Of a stretch of 64,000 bases of DNA, positions 36,651 through 49,149 are shown in pieces. The position numbers were made by a program, and so were the translations under genes. Position 1 is the first letter of the stretch, and each line of letters begins with the position of its first letter. Below the pieces are notes generated by a model, which was not told the DNA's origin, did not search any database, and saw only the letters and a list, made by a program, of their open reading frames with translations. The DNA comes from Isoperla grammatica (lineage: Eukaryota; Arthropoda; Insecta; Plecoptera; Perlodidae). Where the stretch lies: positions 20,920,186 through 20,984,185 of the forward strand of contig OX246738.1 in NCBI GenBank assembly GCA_945910005.1, given 5' to 3'.

Positions 36651-39600
36651 CTAAGAAGAAAAATAAGATTAGGAATATTATTATTGTAACATCTGCATTC
36701 ACAGAGTGTTAGTGTAAGTTCAGCAAAACCGAGTATGTTCGTAGTGAACAGACTATCTAGACAATAGACATATTGTTCCGCATGTACTTTAATAATAATA
36801 AAATAATAATATCATTCATTTATATTGCACTCATTAGTCATTGTGTTACACTTCGGATGAACATGCGCTGCGATTGCGATAGTTTGAGACTCTCATTTGA
36901 AGGGATAAAGAGATAATAAACACTTTGTCAATGACAAGTCACCACTTCACACTTGTCATAAACAAAACACTCGACATATTTCACTCCGACCAGACGGAAC
37001 TAAATCGTATGCTTAGACCGAACTGCATTATCAACATCACGTCTTATAGCCAGTGCGTTTGTTTGTTACATGATCACGTTTTACAACCTGGGAGAATTTG
37101 TAATTGAAATGAGGATTTTACTTTTAGTAGGCCTTATTAACATTGTTGTATGCATTGGTGTATTGGTAATGGACAGTCGCTCCAGTACGTGTTGAGCCAT
37201 GTGCAGCTGTACGTGAACTCGAAGAAGACGTCGATCGGACCAATAGCAGCATCTGCAAAGATAAGAGAACAATATCGCAAAACCATAAATCTCACTCTTA
37301 AAATAAAAAGTGAATGTTATGTATGCCTATGCTATAGGCCTACGAATGTATAGGACTGTGCGAAAAAAGTTAATAAAATGAGAATGCAATAATGAATTAA
37401 AAACATTCAGAAAAACAAAACGATTACTTATGCCACTATTTGAATCATTAGTGTAACATGTAACATCACATACATAAATAGAAAATAGTAGGCTATAACA
37501 GCTGTAAAATATTAATTTTAGCCAAATTGACCCGATTAAAAACTGCGATTCTATTTCACGACCGTAGTCTCACATTTGGCGTGTTTATAAAAGGAACTGA
37601 CGTACAATTCCTATCCAAAGATAAAACATTCGATCATTAGACATTATGGTTCTGTGTCGCTGGACAGTCGTTGTTGTTGTCGATTTTGAATTTGCAATAT
37701 TATTTATTTAAACATATAGGCCTAAAACAGGTATTAAAAATGATAAATGTTATAACAATAATAAATATTAAATATAGTCTAGGTAAGGTATACTCTTTTA
37801 TGTATATTTGTTTCGTCAATTTGCGTTTGTAGTAATAATTGTATCTTTCGACTTTAGTGTGTCAGTGGTTATATGCGATTCTGTTTCGTCATATTTTGAG
37901 TGATAGTGAAATTAATAATTTTCGTGCAGTGTTACATTAAATATACCAAAACTTTGCAATTTATTCCTATGAACACAGTTGGAAACGAAAAATCCTAATG
38001 CATACGTAAGCTGAGCAGGCCCTAAACCATCGTTCATCCGATTTCAACCCAAAAAGGGAAGTTTATTTTTAAAATCCTCTGTCAGGTAAGGCAAATTGCA
38101 AAGGCGCATATCTTATATAAATATACAAAAATATGTAGGCTTACAAGTTATCCAAATAAAGAGGAAGGGGAAGATTTATCTTAATTTAGACAGTTAACAT
38201 GTGGGCCTACCTCCTGCTGTTTAGCTGCCCCTGATTGCAACAGGTATAACATAGGCTACAGATTATGGCTAAATTGCATTGCTGGTTTACAAATGTAATA
38301 GGGGAAATGGCCCCTCGCGATCCTCCTGTACATAAAATACTAAAAAATTACTGTATGAGATTGTGTTCTAATATAAAAATGGCTTGTGTTTTGCAGCTCC
38401 CGAAAAAATACAGGTAGGCGGGCAGGACTTGTGTAGGCCAAATTTTTTATCTACGGTATTCATTTTGTTAATGTCACGCTCAATAGGGCTATAATATAAC
38501 ATGGCGTCGGCACTTCTAGTCGCATTGTGCATGCAAATTTTATTTTTGACATGAAAAACTGTACCCAGAATTAGAAAAATGTTACATTTGCTAAGTTTCA
38601 AGAGGCAGGCCTACATAAATATTTTGGGTACCGGTGTGGCTTGGTGATGGGGGTGTTTGTTCAACATTTACTAGATTGTCATTAATTGTATATAGCCTAC
38701 GAGTAAATACTTGTGTAATGGCAGTACAGCGTTAAAATACATGAATAGCAGTCAGTGGTAAACAGAATCAGATAAGTATTAATGATACATCTTCACTATC
38801 ACAGCGTTTTACTATCGCATGCAGCTTACCTTAGTAAGCACAGATAAAACGACATCACTTTTGGTCTTATAGCGAACTAGATGCGCATTGAAACAAATAC
38901 GAAAACTGAGATCCCACAGCAGGCGCGTAACAACGGATCCTTTGTACTCCCACACAGCTGCACACACAACACACAGTTGATACTAGGAGCTGCGATGAAT
39001 GAGGATTGAGGGTTATGCAGGCCTACACTCACATGCACATACGGATAAGCTACCATTCTGTAGGTGGTACTAATATTACATTACATTTTAATATTGTACT
39101 TACATTATGTTGCTGGTGTGGCGTGTGCTGTTGGATAGCCTGTACGTCGTGGGAAGACATGCCTCATGTTGTATCTTGACGATTCACACTTTCACAATCA
39201 CTTACACAATAGGCCTACACTGGAACCGAGTGGTACATCTCATTACATGTTCGGATTACGCGGAAGACACGTTAGGCTGAAGACTATAGCCAAAATTACA
39301 TACGCCAACCACATTATTATTGCTCGAATCCTAACGAACACACAAAATATGATGGAAGTACAGGTTAAAAACGACACACGTTATCAAAACGTTGATTGAA
39401 GCTTCTCGCTTAGAGTTCAATTGTAATTATATAACTGTTCGACACTAATGACACCGATGAGTGCAAGGAGTCTCTAATATATCTTGCCTGCACAAGTGTA
39501 TCGCGGTATTAATTGGTTTTGTTGATAAACTTCTTACAGACGCGCACTCGGCACTTGTTTTTAAACACTCCAACTGTCTTTCGCATGTCCCAGCTCGCGA

Positions 39601-39954
39601 GTCTCGATGCAGGCGGCTGGCGCGTAGTGCGCTGATTGGCTGAATGTCCGTGCAAGATAGCCAACACAGTGAGAACTGCCAACTTCTGAGAGCTCACGGC
39701 GCAATATTTAAATACATTCCTTAGGGGAAATCACATACAAAATGTAAATAAGAGATGCATTTCTTTTAAATATTTTTGTTTGGTCAAAGTGAGTCCTTCC
39801 TCGTGGTGAGCGGTGCCTGCAAAGAGGGCTCTCGTACAAATCGTTAAGCATATACCTTCGCTCATTTTCAAATTTCTTTCTCTTTTCTTATTCTCACTCA
39901 TGGTTTGTGACTAAAAGTCCACCACATGTACACAAAACGCTTCTCTATTTGAAT

Positions 39955-40115
39955 GAGGAAAAAGTTGGAAAAACTTTCAGTCCAGACTCCAGATGTCCTC
40001 ATTCCACAACAGTTTTAGGTGGTTGTAGCCGGTTGTAAAGCTGCGCCTCCTATTCCGTAACCCGGATTAGCAGCGGACGGTATCGAGCCAGCGAACTCCC
40101 GAAGGTACACTTGGT
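39955..40115 (-). mobile_element. Possible diverged third copy of the ctgaggaaaac SINE
   Basis: The plus strand reads atgaggaaaaagttggaaaa, actttcagtccaga, later tatcgagccagcgaactccc and gaaggtacacttgg. The order resembles the SINE copies at 12263 and 44865, but the A-box complement is not visible. Weak. Confidence 0.25.
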
Positions 40116-40226
40116 ACACTTTTCTGTCCATACAAAAAATATTCGGGTAGATCTGGTTTTTGAGCATACTTACTCAAGATGAGCTGGGTTCTTCAACGTT
40201 GGTGACTGATTTTCGCATTATTTCAT

Positions 40227-41350
40227 GGAATACGTCCCATTCTCAATGACGTACGGACGTCCCCGTCACATCCCGTATTTCGTCAGAGAACGTCCCATTC
40301 GCATTTACCTACGGACGTCCCCAGGATATCTTGCATTTTTTAATGGAGCACGTCCCATTCGCAATGACGTACGGACGTCCCTGTCAGATCCCGTATTTCA
40401 TTCTGGAGGACGTCCCATTCGCAATGACGTACGGACGTCCCTGTCAGTTCCCGTATATTTGAATGGCGGATGTCCCATTCGCAAAGACGTACGGACGTCT
40501 CTGTTTGAACCCGTATTTCTGCATGGATGATGTCCCATTCGGGATGACGCACGGACGTCCCTGTCACATCCCGTATTTCTTAAAAAAGGACGACCCATTC
40601 GGAATGACGTACGGACGTCCTTGTCAGATCCCGTATTTCTTAAAAAAGGATGTCCCATTCGGAATGACGTACGGACGTCCCTGTCAGATCCCGTATTTCT
40701 TAAAAAAGGACGTCCCATTCGCAAAGACGTACGGACGTCCCTGTTTGATCCCGTATTTCGCAATGGATGATGTCCCATTCGCAATGACGTACGGACGTCC
40801 CTGTCACATCCCGTATTTTTTAATAAAGGACGTCCCATTCGGGATGACGTATGGACGTCCCTGTCAGATCCCGTATTTCTTAAAAAAAAGACGTCCCATT
40901 CGGAATGACGTACGGACGTCCCTGTCAGATCCCGCATTTCTTCCTAGAGGACGTCCCATTCGCAAGACGTACGGACGTCCCTGTCAGATCCCGTATTTCT
41001 TCCTGGAGGACGTCCCATTCGCAATGACGTACGGACGTCCCTGTAAGATCCCGTATTTCTTCCTGGAGGACGTCCCATTCGCAATGACGTAAGGACGTCC
41101 CTGTCAGTTCCCGTATATTTGAATGGTGGACGTCCCATTCGCAAAGACGTACGGACGTCCCTGTTTGATCCCGTATTTCTCAATGGATGATGTCCCATTC
41201 GCAATGACGTACGGACGTCCCTGTCACATCCCGTATTTTTTAATAAAGGACGTCCCATTCGCAATAACGTACGGACGTCCCTGTCTGATCCCGTATATTT
41301 CAATGGTGGACGTCCTATACGCAATGTCCCACAAACGTCCATGTCACAGC
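40227..41350 (+). repeat. 60-bp minisatellite, about 19 copies
   Basis: Unit: gacgtcccattcgcaatgac, gtacggacgtccctgtcaga, tcccgtatttcttaaaaaag. The cggacgtcc anchor recurs every 60 bp almost without slip. One unit has +1 base (near 40885) and a later one -1 (near 40970). Because 60 is a multiple of 3, the array stays open in several frames and yields 132-, 179- and 209-codon frames that are not genes. A variant block (gtttgatcccg, then catggatgatgtccc, then gtcacatcccg) recurs at about 40503, 40743 and 41163, i.e. 4 and 7 units apart, so there is higher-order structure. Confidence 0.95.
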
Positions 41351-41514
41351 CGATATATTTCGTTTAGAACGTACTTCTTACATTGTCCTACGGACGTCCA
41401 TTGGACTTTCTGAAAATGTTGCAACATCCAGTGGAGTGAAATAGGACGTCCCGTACAGGACGTCCATTACGGGACTACCTGTGGACATCCATTCCTTATG
41501 GTGTGCTGTGTGGG

Positions 41515-43655
41515 TGTGCAATTGACGTGTTTGGCTATGATGTTTCTGCTTCCAGTAAAGCTCTACATAATACAGCAAAGTTTGCATAGATGTGGTAGAA
41601 GTGGAGGGATTCACTAGCTACCGGTTTTATAACGTACACATTTTCATGTGATTGTTTTAATTTAAAAAATCGAAATGATTAATTATTTTGCAGAAACAAA
41701 TTTAAACCATTGTATGGCATTCGTTTTGAAAATCTGAACAAATTGTATGTATGTATATTTAGAGATGACCAAGCCAAATAATGAATAAAAACACTGACTT
41801 CTAGTTTGCTGTTCTCGTTTTAGATTTCTTGTAAAAGAACGGTGATGTAATGCTAGATTGGTACATTTACCGATGCATTTTCACAGTTTGTAGTGACACC
41901 ACGAAATTATCGTTTACTCATAAGAAATTATATTTCTGCGCACGTACACGTCAAGTATACCCTACATTAATCACACTCTGATGTGTACCTATCTATGATT
42001 TAATGAAGGGCCTACAGAAGGTATGTTCGGTCGAGAAACGCGCCTTCAATAATTAAATCACGATGTCTAAAATATATGCTTTAAATTTGGCCTCACCGAT
42101 ACTATGTTACACTATCGATATTTCTGGTGGTCGCTCCTTATTGGACTTCATAAAGTGTCGTAGGAATGAGGATAGTTAGAACATCTATTGTGTTATTGAT
42201 CCAACACCAGTGTATCTTAATACGATGCCTAGATGAGGCTTGCACGTAACAATCTACGCACAATCCGGGCGTGAGTCAGCGGTAGTAGCGTGACCTGGTG
42301 GCCACTATCGGCCACGTTTTTATGTAAATAAGTAAGTCGCTTTTGTCAGATTTATGAGGAAGGATATGCAATTTTTCCAGTAGACCTTTTTTAGCCTCGT
42401 TGCTGCTGTGTTCGTACACACGTTTTAACGAAGCCGCATAAGACTCGATGGTATAACACCAATCTTTACTTCATAGGGAGAGGAGGAAGTGAAAGTTTAC
42501 TTCCAGTTCATTTTATAACCGATTGGAAGGTTCAGAATAAAGTGTCATTTCTCCACTGCTCTGATCAAGTGCTTGTCTCTATGTCATTGCTTTTAGGTGC
42601 TTTCAAATTGTCAAAGACTAATCCAAAATAAGTTATTTCAGAGAACTCAATGTTCTTTCTTTGTTAATCAGGGCGTGTTAATCAGGATTATGAATGTAAT
42701 ATATGTGACGAAATCAGTTGTATGTATACAATGTATGAATGAATAAAATGAAATAAAATGAAAAAATGAAAATTTCTTATGAATGTTTCTTTGTTCTAGT
42801 ATATATTTCCGTTTTGAAAGGTTCTAATTAATGTGTTGTTGTAATACACTTGCTAATTAAGTAAGGACATGTGAAAAACGGAAATATTTATGGTAACAAA
42901 GAATCGTTTATAAGAAAGAGCACTATCAAGTCCCTAGGGATGACATATTTTTATTTTCCTTCTTGATCACTTTAAAGCATTTAAAAATAATTTTAGGACA
43001 TAAATCGAGGGTGCTACAGGGTAGGAAAACATACAGTCTTAAGTGAGTCTTTCACGTAGTAAACTATCTTATACATAAAACATTTTTTCTCACTTATGTA
43101 CCAAGTGAATACAAGTAAAGAGTTTATTTCTTCGGTTTCACCAACATGTATAAACAATAAATAAATTCTAATAACAGTCAGAAAGCAGTTTTATTCTGAA
43201 TGGTAGTTAGGTGAGATCAACCCTCGCAAGTCATCGGTCAGGAAGTCCTGGTAATGGGATGTACGTACTAATGTCTAACTTATGTCTATATAGTACTAAG
43301 TACTAATGTCTTGCTTTGCATCTACCACAGTACTTGATTCTATTGCTCTTTATGAATATGTCTTAAGGCAATTATCGTTTACGAATCAACAATGACGATT
43401 GGGACTTTAATTGTTTATGTTGCGCTATTATCAAGTCAATACGTGCGTAATTCTATTACATTTAACGAATTTCCGTGACATAAGCAAACTGTGATGAGAG
43501 ATTGTTATGAAGCTAAACACTAATTAATATCGATTAGTTTCCTTGGTGTTCTAGGTCTGATTACTAAAGCCAAGTCTAGATGACGTCTAGATTCGATGTG
43601 GAATGCCATTGTCTTATCTACTGGTTGGACAATGGCAATTTATAAACATTGTATC
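41515..43655. other. A+T-rich spacer
   Basis: No gene recognised. An aatgaataaaatgaaataaa run at 42737-42770 resembles a LINE 3' tail but lacks other support. Confidence 0.35.
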
Positions 43656-43661
43656 GAATAC

Positions 43662-43693
43662 CCCCCCACCCCCCCCCCCCCCCCCCCCCCCAC
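43662..43693 (+). repeat. Poly-C tract
   Basis: C run broken by single A residues, followed by cacccaccca. The adjoining 98-codon frame starts in the tract and is not convincing. Confidence 0.85.
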
Positions 43694-44864
43694 CCACCCA
43701 CAAAGAAAACAATTGTGTATTTTAGAAAGGGCGTAAGTAACATTTTGAAAACAAAAATGATTTTTTGTCATATCTATAAAATATATACCCTCGCTTTGGA
43801 CCATAAAGAACGTAATTGTCCTGCTGTTTCTAATGGTACAAATTTGACAAGTTCCAGTTTATTGAAGAAAAGGCACAAGTCTGGAACAAATTTATGCTTT
43901 GATCTGCAAACTATAATCAGTGGACTTATGCCCTTTCTGAAATAGACGATTCTTACTAAAATAGCCGTTGAAAGAATATATTTGTGATCGTGTTCTCACA
44001 ATAATAAAGAGTTTGTTTAACAAACATCACAATAAATGTTATATTTTTTGTATAAATATAATGCTTTAGTATCATTATGAAATGATTATCTATGGTTTAA
44101 CAACTATTATTATTTAATCTACATTGTTGAATGTTGGCACTGGAAAAGTAAATAATAATACCTATCATTAATCGCCATATTCAATTTAATCTTAGTTGAT
44201 ATGTTTTCTTCAAGTAATATGGAGTGTTAGCGTTCACTATCACATATAAAACAGTCATCGATACAAAAACTGCTAAGAATGATTAAAACAATTTACTTTC
44301 GTTAATATGACGTTTTTTAAATATGGATTTATTAAATGAGTAAATGCAATGCTCTTGTTCTTTTTTTATTTCTGATTTTTACAGAAAGATAAGTACATCA
44401 GATGTCACACAATGGGAAAAAGATTAATGTTTACCTTATCGTTTAAGATCTGAAAAAGTGAAATTGAAAATGTCACTTGATTTAAAACGAACCAGTTTAT
44501 TCCATGTTCAACATTTCAATTTACAAAAGTGAAATAGTTACAGATAGTTGTACTTCTAAAGCGGCACACATTTTAATATAAACGCGAATAAAACGTCAAT
44601 AAGTTATACTTAACATAAAAGAAGCTACCTTCGGATAGCGAGATTACTGGAATAACTTGCTAATAATTATATAGATTACAAATGTATTTAATTCTTTAAA
44701 CTAATTAATGTAAATGACTCACACACCTTTGATGCTTTTTGGCCTTAACATAATGGTAAAAATACCTTTTCATATGGCTACATGTTATATTTCCCCTTTC
44801 CAATCACCTTGTTTTTCTTTTATCTGTTATTTTTGTCACATAATATAGAACTTAATCCCCAGTT

Positions 44865-44985
44865 GCCTTTACCTCTGAGGAAAACCTCGGGAAGAATGTT
44901 CAGTCAGGATTACCAGTGGTCGGAATCGAACCGGCGACCTCCCGAGTTAAGTGTCCTTTGTGTTACCGCTGAGCCATCTCTTGAC
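44865..44985 (-). mobile_element. tRNA-derived SINE, copy 2
   Basis: On the minus strand: gagatggctcagcggtaaca, then a B box ggttcgattcc (44932-44922), then gaccactggtaatcctgact and cccgaggttttcctcag. The A box tggctcagcggta and the B box are both close to consensus, so this is the better preserved of the two copies and the tRNA ancestry is clear. It shares its body and 3' text with 12263-12385. Confidence 0.75.
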
Positions 44986-45189
44986 ACGATCGTTCATGAA
45001 CCACAAGACACTCGCTCTTACTCTCATATATGTAAAGTGGCACGCATGACAGATCTTTATTCCATATATTATAAGAGTTCACTTTGGAATCTTAGTACAG
45101 TGTGATGTGTTTTGGTATTTCGTATACGTATCAGTGCGTGTAAGCAATGAACTGTACGTTATGTTGGGCTATAGTGTCATTGCAATACT

Positions 45190-45300
45190 TCCACGCCCAG
45201 TCGTGTGATAGAGGCCTTGTGGTCGTAGAAAGTACGTCCTGAATTCGTGCGTGTTAAAGATCCCAAGGTCACCACGCAACCCCTAGAGTCAGCTAGTTCA
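45190..45300 (+). mobile_element. SINE body fragment
   Basis: gtgcgtgttaaagatcccaa followed by ggtcaccacg (45247-45277) matches the gtgcacgttaaagaacccca-type block of common invertebrate tRNA-SINEs. It sits 200 bp from the SINE head at 44865. The two may be parts of one larger or rearranged element, or neighbours. Confidence 0.45.
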
Positions 45301-47505
45301 GTTCTACCAATCTGAACGCCCGGACGCTCGATCTATACGGCCTCTAATCAACAAAGCATTTCGGTTAAGCCATCAAATTTATTGGCTAAAACTTGCCCTT
45401 AGTTTATTGGGTCAGCTACTAACATCAAAGTTCTGAAATTTATTCAGAACGAGAATTAGTATTTAAAACAGAATTAATATGCCACGCGATGAAACTAATG
45501 GATACGAAAGATTGTTTTACGTTTCGTGTTCGTGTGATGAATTAGCTGACTTAAAGTTGCGTAAGTAAATGTCTATATATAACGCAATACGGGTTATTCC
45601 CTTCGTTTGGACGGTAGCATCACACGATGCGTAAAATGGTAATTACATCAAATTCATTTTTCAATCTTTTATTGTAAAAGATTCAACTAAACGTGTAATG
45701 GTTCTATTTTTGAGTGAATTTATCTGCCAAGTTTATTCGCGCTCTGTCGTTTAAAGTCGTTTAAACATTGCGTGTTGAATTGCTAAGAAATAAAAACACA
45801 CCCTCTAATAATTATTCATGAGTATTTTGTCAAGCTTCTTTGTCGTTTGTGCTATTGTGTGTGTGAATATATCTATCCACAATTAATTAAACATTTTTAG
45901 AAAAGGGTACAACTGAAAGAAGCTATCCATACAAATCTATACAACTTCTTCTACTTCTACTCCTACTTATTACACTATCATACGTGTATGAAGTAATTTT
46001 TATGTACGACACTTTGTATTCCGGTGAAAACGATCATCACACCTTGCGGTTTAAGTATTACTTTATTTGGTGTTGAGTATTTCAAACACTTACTCGTCAC
46101 CGAAGTGGGTAAGGACCAACATTTCTGAAGCTGTGAAGAAATCTGTCTCCTTTAGTAAGTCTCACTGGTTTCGTACGTAGAGGGGTAGTTCTTGAGTTTA
46201 ACGCTAGATGCCGGCACTTGTCTCGCCTCGCGCTTTTAGCATTTCAGCCTCTCAACCTTTCCTTGTACATTTGCATCTTTATCTACGGAATGTAACTAGC
46301 CAATTTACAGTTTCAAAGTGTTCGTACTGAATTTCACCAATATACTCGAATTATATCGTCAATACCCTCAACAGAGATATTATGTGACGTTAATTACAAA
46401 CGTGTAATAATAAATTCATAGATAATTATAATTATCAACTATCTAGACTTATTTGGGGCTTTACTCAAGGATAGTTAAATTTGTGGTCAGTGAGCATGAG
46501 CTGTTGTTTTATTATTCGGTGTGACACTGATAATAAACTAGAGCTTTGTGGAGAGTTCACTTATTATCTATCTCAAAGAAAACAAGATAAGATCCTGCAA
46601 ATATGATCGGATTAAACACGTACTGTTTTAGAAAAACCGTCCGTTTATATCACATTTTTATGATTAAACATCTACTTGTATAATGACAATTGAAATGTAA
46701 TCGACAACCAGCAAACTTTTATAAATAAGTCCAGATGGTCCCTATAAAACAATTGCCCTGTCTGTTTCATCATGGTTTCGAATAAAATTAGATCATTCTT
46801 TCCGATACAAGTAGTAATAGCTTCCATCATGCATGTTATAAAATGTGTATTGCAACATAACATATTATTATATTTGTATTTTCAATATCATGTTGAAAAG
46901 CAATATAGGGTGTGGGTTATTTTCTTCTATACAGCACGGTTCACGGATATTGAAAGTGGTGTAATTCAATTTTTCTAACGTGTTTCTAATGCATTCAATA
47001 TTATTTTCTGGAGACAATACTCCGTTCAAAACAGTAGCGAGGAACTCTATATATCCGTGCAATAAACGCGTTATTACTTTATGGCTGTGATAAATTGTTT
47101 TTTTAATCGATTCTAGGGCTTTATAACTGAACTCGCTTCCAGGTGGATCGGAATAAGAGAAGATACGAGTATTTCTAATAATGTTCATCGCGTTTTACCA
47201 AATGAAAACCAAACCTTTATTAACATATACAACACATTCATTATGTCAACCGTTTACTCTCTAATGTGTCAGGCAAATAAATCTACTAAAGAGAGTTTGA
47301 GGGATAATTTTTATTTGGTACCAACTTACACTCGTCACAAACATGAATCATTAGTTATTGTCAATATTAAGACATAATCAGAGTGTATACACTTTAGATC
47401 GTGTATCCGTCGTATATATATATCTACATTTGGGACATGCAATTGTGTTGTTGTTAAATGCAGCTTATCTAAATCTTTCAAACATTTTAATGGTTATATA
47501 TATTT
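45301..47505. other. A+T-rich spacer
   Basis: No gene recognised. The 106-codon frame at 46868-47188 (- strand) has ordinary-looking composition but no domain I can name. Confidence 0.35.
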
Positions 47506-47558
47506 CAGGTTATACGAGGTGTGGCAATTAAATACCAGGACTGGTGCTACAAAACTTT

Positions 47559-48260
47559 TTATTGGTCACCAATTACATTAGAAAGTTTATCGCCTTCAAT
47601 GTACTCTCTTTGCCGATCCCTACAACGCCCCATACGAATTTTCCATTGTTGAAAGCAGTGCTGGAAGTCCGCTTCTGTCAGCTTGTTGAGAACCTCCGTC
47701 GCTTTTGCTTCCACCGCTTCCACACTGTCAAATCTTGTCCCCTTAAGGTCCGATTTGACTTAAGGAAATAAAAACAAATCACAGGGGGCCAGGGCTGGCG
47801 GTGACGGTGGATGGTCCAACACTGTGATGCCGTGTTTCGCAAAGAAAGCCTTCACGGACAAGGCGGAATGGGCTGGCGCATTGTCTTGGTGAAGCATCCA
47901 GGACTTGCTCTTCCACAATTCGGGTCTTCGTCTCCTCACTCGTTCACGAAGGGCAGTCAGAACCTCGATGTTAATTCCCGAGATATCAGCAAGAGCTCGG
48001 ACACTCAGACGGCGATCTTCGAGAATCATTTTACCAATTTTCTGGATGTTGTCGTCCGTTTTTGATGTTGAGGGTCGTCAATGGCGCGGACCGTCTTCAG
48101 TCGTTTCATGTCCCTCCTTAAACCTTTTAAACCCCTCAAAAACTGGTGTGCGCGATAAACACTCATTTCTGTAAACTTCTTTTAACATGGCATGAGCTTC
48201 TGTAGCACTTTTCCCCAGTTTCACAATGTTAACTCGTTGCTCCATCTGAACACTTAGCAT
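47559..48260 (-). pseudogene. Mariner transposase, broken
   Basis: One reading frame on the minus strand runs from ATG at 48260 to a stop at 47559-47561, about 234 codons against about 345 in the family. The N-terminal helix-turn-helix region is recognisable (VKLGKSATEAHAMLKEVY, then FKRFKEG). It is broken by an in-frame stop at 48078-48080. The frame resumes (ILEDRRLSVRALADISGI), then jumps to LRERVRRRRPELW, so the block with the first catalytic aspartate (GDETW motif) is missing. The second aspartate (WMLHQDNAPAH) and third (APCDLFLFP) remain, followed by a second in-frame stop at 47760-47762. The C-terminal part continues to the final stop. The product cannot be active. Confidence 0.92.
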
Positions 48261-48432
48261 TTTTCCGACGAGCCCCTAGCGCAAGGACTTGAACGGACAG
48301 CTGCTACAGCGACCCTGAGCGACGTACAACCTTGCCCATCGAGTTCAGGGTGGGGGAAGCATCAACAGGGACAGACAAGTTCAAACCTGCCTTGGCGCGG
48401 TCGCTGTTTGCTGGTAGCAGCACCAGTCCTGG

Positions 48433-48891
48433 GGCCGGATTCACAAGAGGTCTTAACTTAGGACCGGTCCTAAGTCCTGCTGTACCGTATGTGCTATTAT
48501 AAATCCATGATAGGCCTACTACACGGCCCAATTGATAGCTACTTTCGTGGAAATCACAGTGAACTTAATATATTGCAAGGCGGTGTTTTAAAGTTTAGTG
48601 TTTTGTTTTCTTATACCTCCACAATCTAAAAACAGAGAAATGTGTATGTCAAGGTAAGTAAACGGTATTAATTTATGTTCACACTTCGAAGTCATAGACG
48701 CATTGCCACCATCTTTGAAGAAAGATAAGACCAACTCAGACCGGGCCTAAATATTTGTCTCAAGTGTTTGTTATTTACTAGGGTTTCTTAGCAACGTCGA
48801 GTCAAGGCTATGTGTAGGTCCGTATCAGCCAATGGCGTAGTGGTCCTAAAGTTAGGCCAGGCCTAAGTTAAGACCTCTTGTGAATCCGGCC
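48433..48891. mobile_element. 459-bp MITE nested in the mariner right end
   Basis: The ends are ggccggattcacaagaggtc followed by ttaacttagg, and the reverse complement at 48862-48891. Both sides are flanked by cctgg (48428-48432 and 48892-48896). Removing the element and one cctgg restores the mariner right end as the exact mirror of its left end (accagtcctggtattta). This sets a 5-bp target duplication. The superfamily is not assigned. Confidence 0.85.
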
Positions 48892-48950
48892 CCTGGTATT
48901 TAATTGCCACACCTCGTATAAGAATGTGCATTAATTTTTTAAACAGTCAT

Positions 48951-49149
<199 letters not shown>

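Larger units (their letters stand above)
34926..40210. other. Unique middle of the candidate element, rich in TAGGCCTAC-like motifs
   Basis: No transposase or host domain recognised. From about 36.2 to 39.3 kb the palindrome-like taggcctac or its halves (taggcctac, gtaggc, gcctac) recur many times, e.g. 37326, 37718, 38605, 39020, 39210. It also holds the inverted repeat at 35210-35716 and the compound microsatellite at 36467-36650. Confidence 0.35.
33562..41514. mobile_element. Candidate 8-kb DNA transposon with subterminal minisatellites
   Basis: The left end cccacacagcacacc (33562-33576) is matched exactly by the reverse complement of 41500-41514. After a 7-8-bp variable gap both continue atgga(c/t)gtcc, so the inverted end is about 33 bp. 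Just inside each end begins an array built on GGACGTCC: 149-bp units on the left, 60-bp units on the right. Subterminal arrays of transposase-binding motifs are known in large TIR elements. Against the idea, no target-site duplication is clear, and the ~5.3-kb middle holds no recognisable transposase. It may be a non-autonomous giant or two related elements in opposite orientation. Confidence 0.5.
47513..48918 (-). mobile_element. Mariner element, internally deleted, carrying a nested MITE
   Basis: Inverted ends tacgaggtgtggcaattaaa followed by taccagg occur at 47513 and, in reverse complement, up to 48918. TA target dinucleotides are at 47511-47512 and 48919-48920. Without the nested MITE and its 5-bp duplication the element is about 942 bp, well short of the usual ~1.3 kb, which agrees with the deletion seen in the transposase. 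Confidence 0.9.

Noticed and set aside
40398..41342. Open frames of 132-209 codons on both strands with a 20-residue repeat
   Set aside because: They are the 60-bp minisatellite read in frame. 60 is a multiple of 3, so several frames stay open at once. No start context or domain.
40227..41350. CRISPR-like array
   Set aside because: No unique spacers: the whole 60-bp unit repeats. The context is eukaryotic.
42737..42770. LINE tail with aatgaataaaatgaaataaa
   Set aside because: Simple A-rich repeat alone, with no 3'-UTR structure or coding sequence next to it.
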